Source: Mediterraneibacter butyricigenes
Lineage (GTDB): Bacteria > Bacillota > Clostridia > Lachnospirales > Lachnospiraceae
Assembly (NCBI RefSeq): GCF_003574295.1
Contig: NZ_BHGK01000001.1
Span: 62,001-126,000, forward strand
Reading direction: 5' to 3'
DNA length: 64,000 nucleotides
Below, piece by piece: positions 63,543-64,000 of this stretch. Within the stretch, counting starts at the first letter, position 1; each line of letters starts with the position of its first letter. A program made the translations under genes and the position numbers. The notes beneath the pieces are model-generated. The model saw nothing but the letters and a program-made list of their open reading frames with translations, was not told the origin of the DNA and did no database searches.

Positions 63543-63603
63543 AAATGTTCTTCATTGAAAGATTCCGCAAAGCTATAAGCACGTTACTCACTTTAACAAT
63601 CTA

Positions 63604-64000
63604 TCAACAGAAGAACCGAATCACACGCTGAAGATCATTTCCCTGATAATACAGCATCGGCCATTGATCCGGAAACATCGTTATCATGCGAATCAGATAA
63701 ACCAAAATTAACAGGATAAAAAAGAGTCCCACAATTTTCTTACAGATTGTGGCTCTTTTTTTCCGAAATTTTTCTGATACAGACTGGTTCTCTGAAATTT
63801 CTTCCATATTCGAATCGTTCTTTTTTCCAGATCTGACGATCACAAAAGCCATTCCCAGAACGAGTAATCCATATATCATAGGGTTTGCCTGCCACGCAAA
63901 AAGGAAATCTCCTCTCAGAAGGCCAAAGGCCGCCCTTGTCATTCCGCAAAACGGGCAGGGAATTCCTGTAAGCATCAGAAACGGACAGGTACTGTACTGA
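63604..64000 (-). CDS. DUF2752 membrane protein (partial, 5' end beyond the window)
   Basis: At least 131 residues; frame stays open to the edge, so the N-terminus is missing. The DUF2752 mark CPFCGMTRA is present (STCPFLMLTGIPCPFCGMTRA condensed), followed by two predicted helices (IYGLLVLGMAFVIV and IVGLFFILLILVYLIRMI) with a charged segment between. Function unknown. Convergent with apbE, 61 bases between, which hold no clear terminator. Confidence 0.85.
   Translation of the reverse strand, partial: QYSTCPFLMLTGIPCPFCGMTRAAFGLLRGDFLFAWQANPMIYGLLVLGMAFVIVRSGKKNDSNMEEISENQSVSEKFRKKRATICKKIVGLFFILLILVYLIRMITMFPDQWPMLYYQGNDLQRVIRFFC

Overview
The window looks like a chromosomal segment of a spore-forming, low-GC Clostridia, most likely a Lachnospiraceae gut anaerobe. 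Evidence: an alpha/beta small acid-soluble spore protein, GerW/YtfJ-type and YlbJ-type sporulation proteins, ribosomal protein L27 with the Firmicutes LQFFAHKKG leader beside its protease Prp, and the Clostridia TIGR03960-TIGR03936-Rng block upstream of rplU. Species cannot be fixed by eye. Nearly all genes are on the minus strand; ylbJ, rpmB and apbE are the plus-strand exceptions. I see no rRNA, tRNA, CRISPR array, insertion sequence or prophage. No gene-free stretch exceeds about 300 bases once the remnants are counted.

Layout, left to right. 1-3.5 kb: branched-chain amino acid ABC transporter (livK-livH-livM-livG, livG cut by the edge). 3.7-8.1 kb: rplU-prp-rpmA, then obgE-yhbY-nadD-yqeK-rsfS (ribosome assembly, NAD synthesis, Ap4A turnover). 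8.3-11.4 kb: CBS protein, aspartokinase, HAD hydrolase and EbsC-type deacylase, sitting between rng and rplU. 11.4-15.3 kb: rng and the two radical-SAM-cluster proteins. 15.4-17.8 kb: a decayed FtsX-type ABC exporter whose permease is frameshifted and whose ATPase has lost its Walker A. 18.0-25.0 kb: a complete Wadjet (jetABCD) anti-plasmid system with a small membrane protein gene upstream. 25.6-30.8 kb: a compact histidine operon hisZ-G-D-B-IE, where HisIE carries an N-terminal HisF-like barrel that has lost a catalytic Asp. 30.8-41.1 kb: recU, RNA-modification enzymes, YgiQ, an SDR, HAD, M23 peptidase and PepD, mostly in overlapping operons. 41.2-44.4 kb: ylbJ, a coiled-coil protein, coaD, rsmD and a SASP. 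44.5-46.7 kb: a small accessory pocket with a CAP-domain remnant, VanW-like protein, YqeG-like phosphatase, and a broken Abi_2-family gene that still has a strong promoter and a structured RNA upstream. 46.7-51.4 kb: recG-fakA-asp23, rpmB and a 45-residue membrane protein. 51.5-64 kb: gerW, DUF2953 protein, an FtsI-like PBP and FtsW/RodA protein whose genes overlap strongly, U32 peptidase, zapA, ruvAB, a NusG-II/Gx-transporter pair next to a divergent apbE, and a DUF2752 gene cut by the edge.

The window is mainly housekeeping backbone with two places where accessory genes have entered and partly decayed: the ABC-remnant/Wadjet block and the Abi/CAP/VanW pocket. The most interesting items are the intact Wadjet operon with a candidate extra gene, the promoter-plus-structured-RNA left in front of the dead Abi gene, and the pseudo-HisF fused to HisIE. 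All family names come from reading the translations; no search was run.
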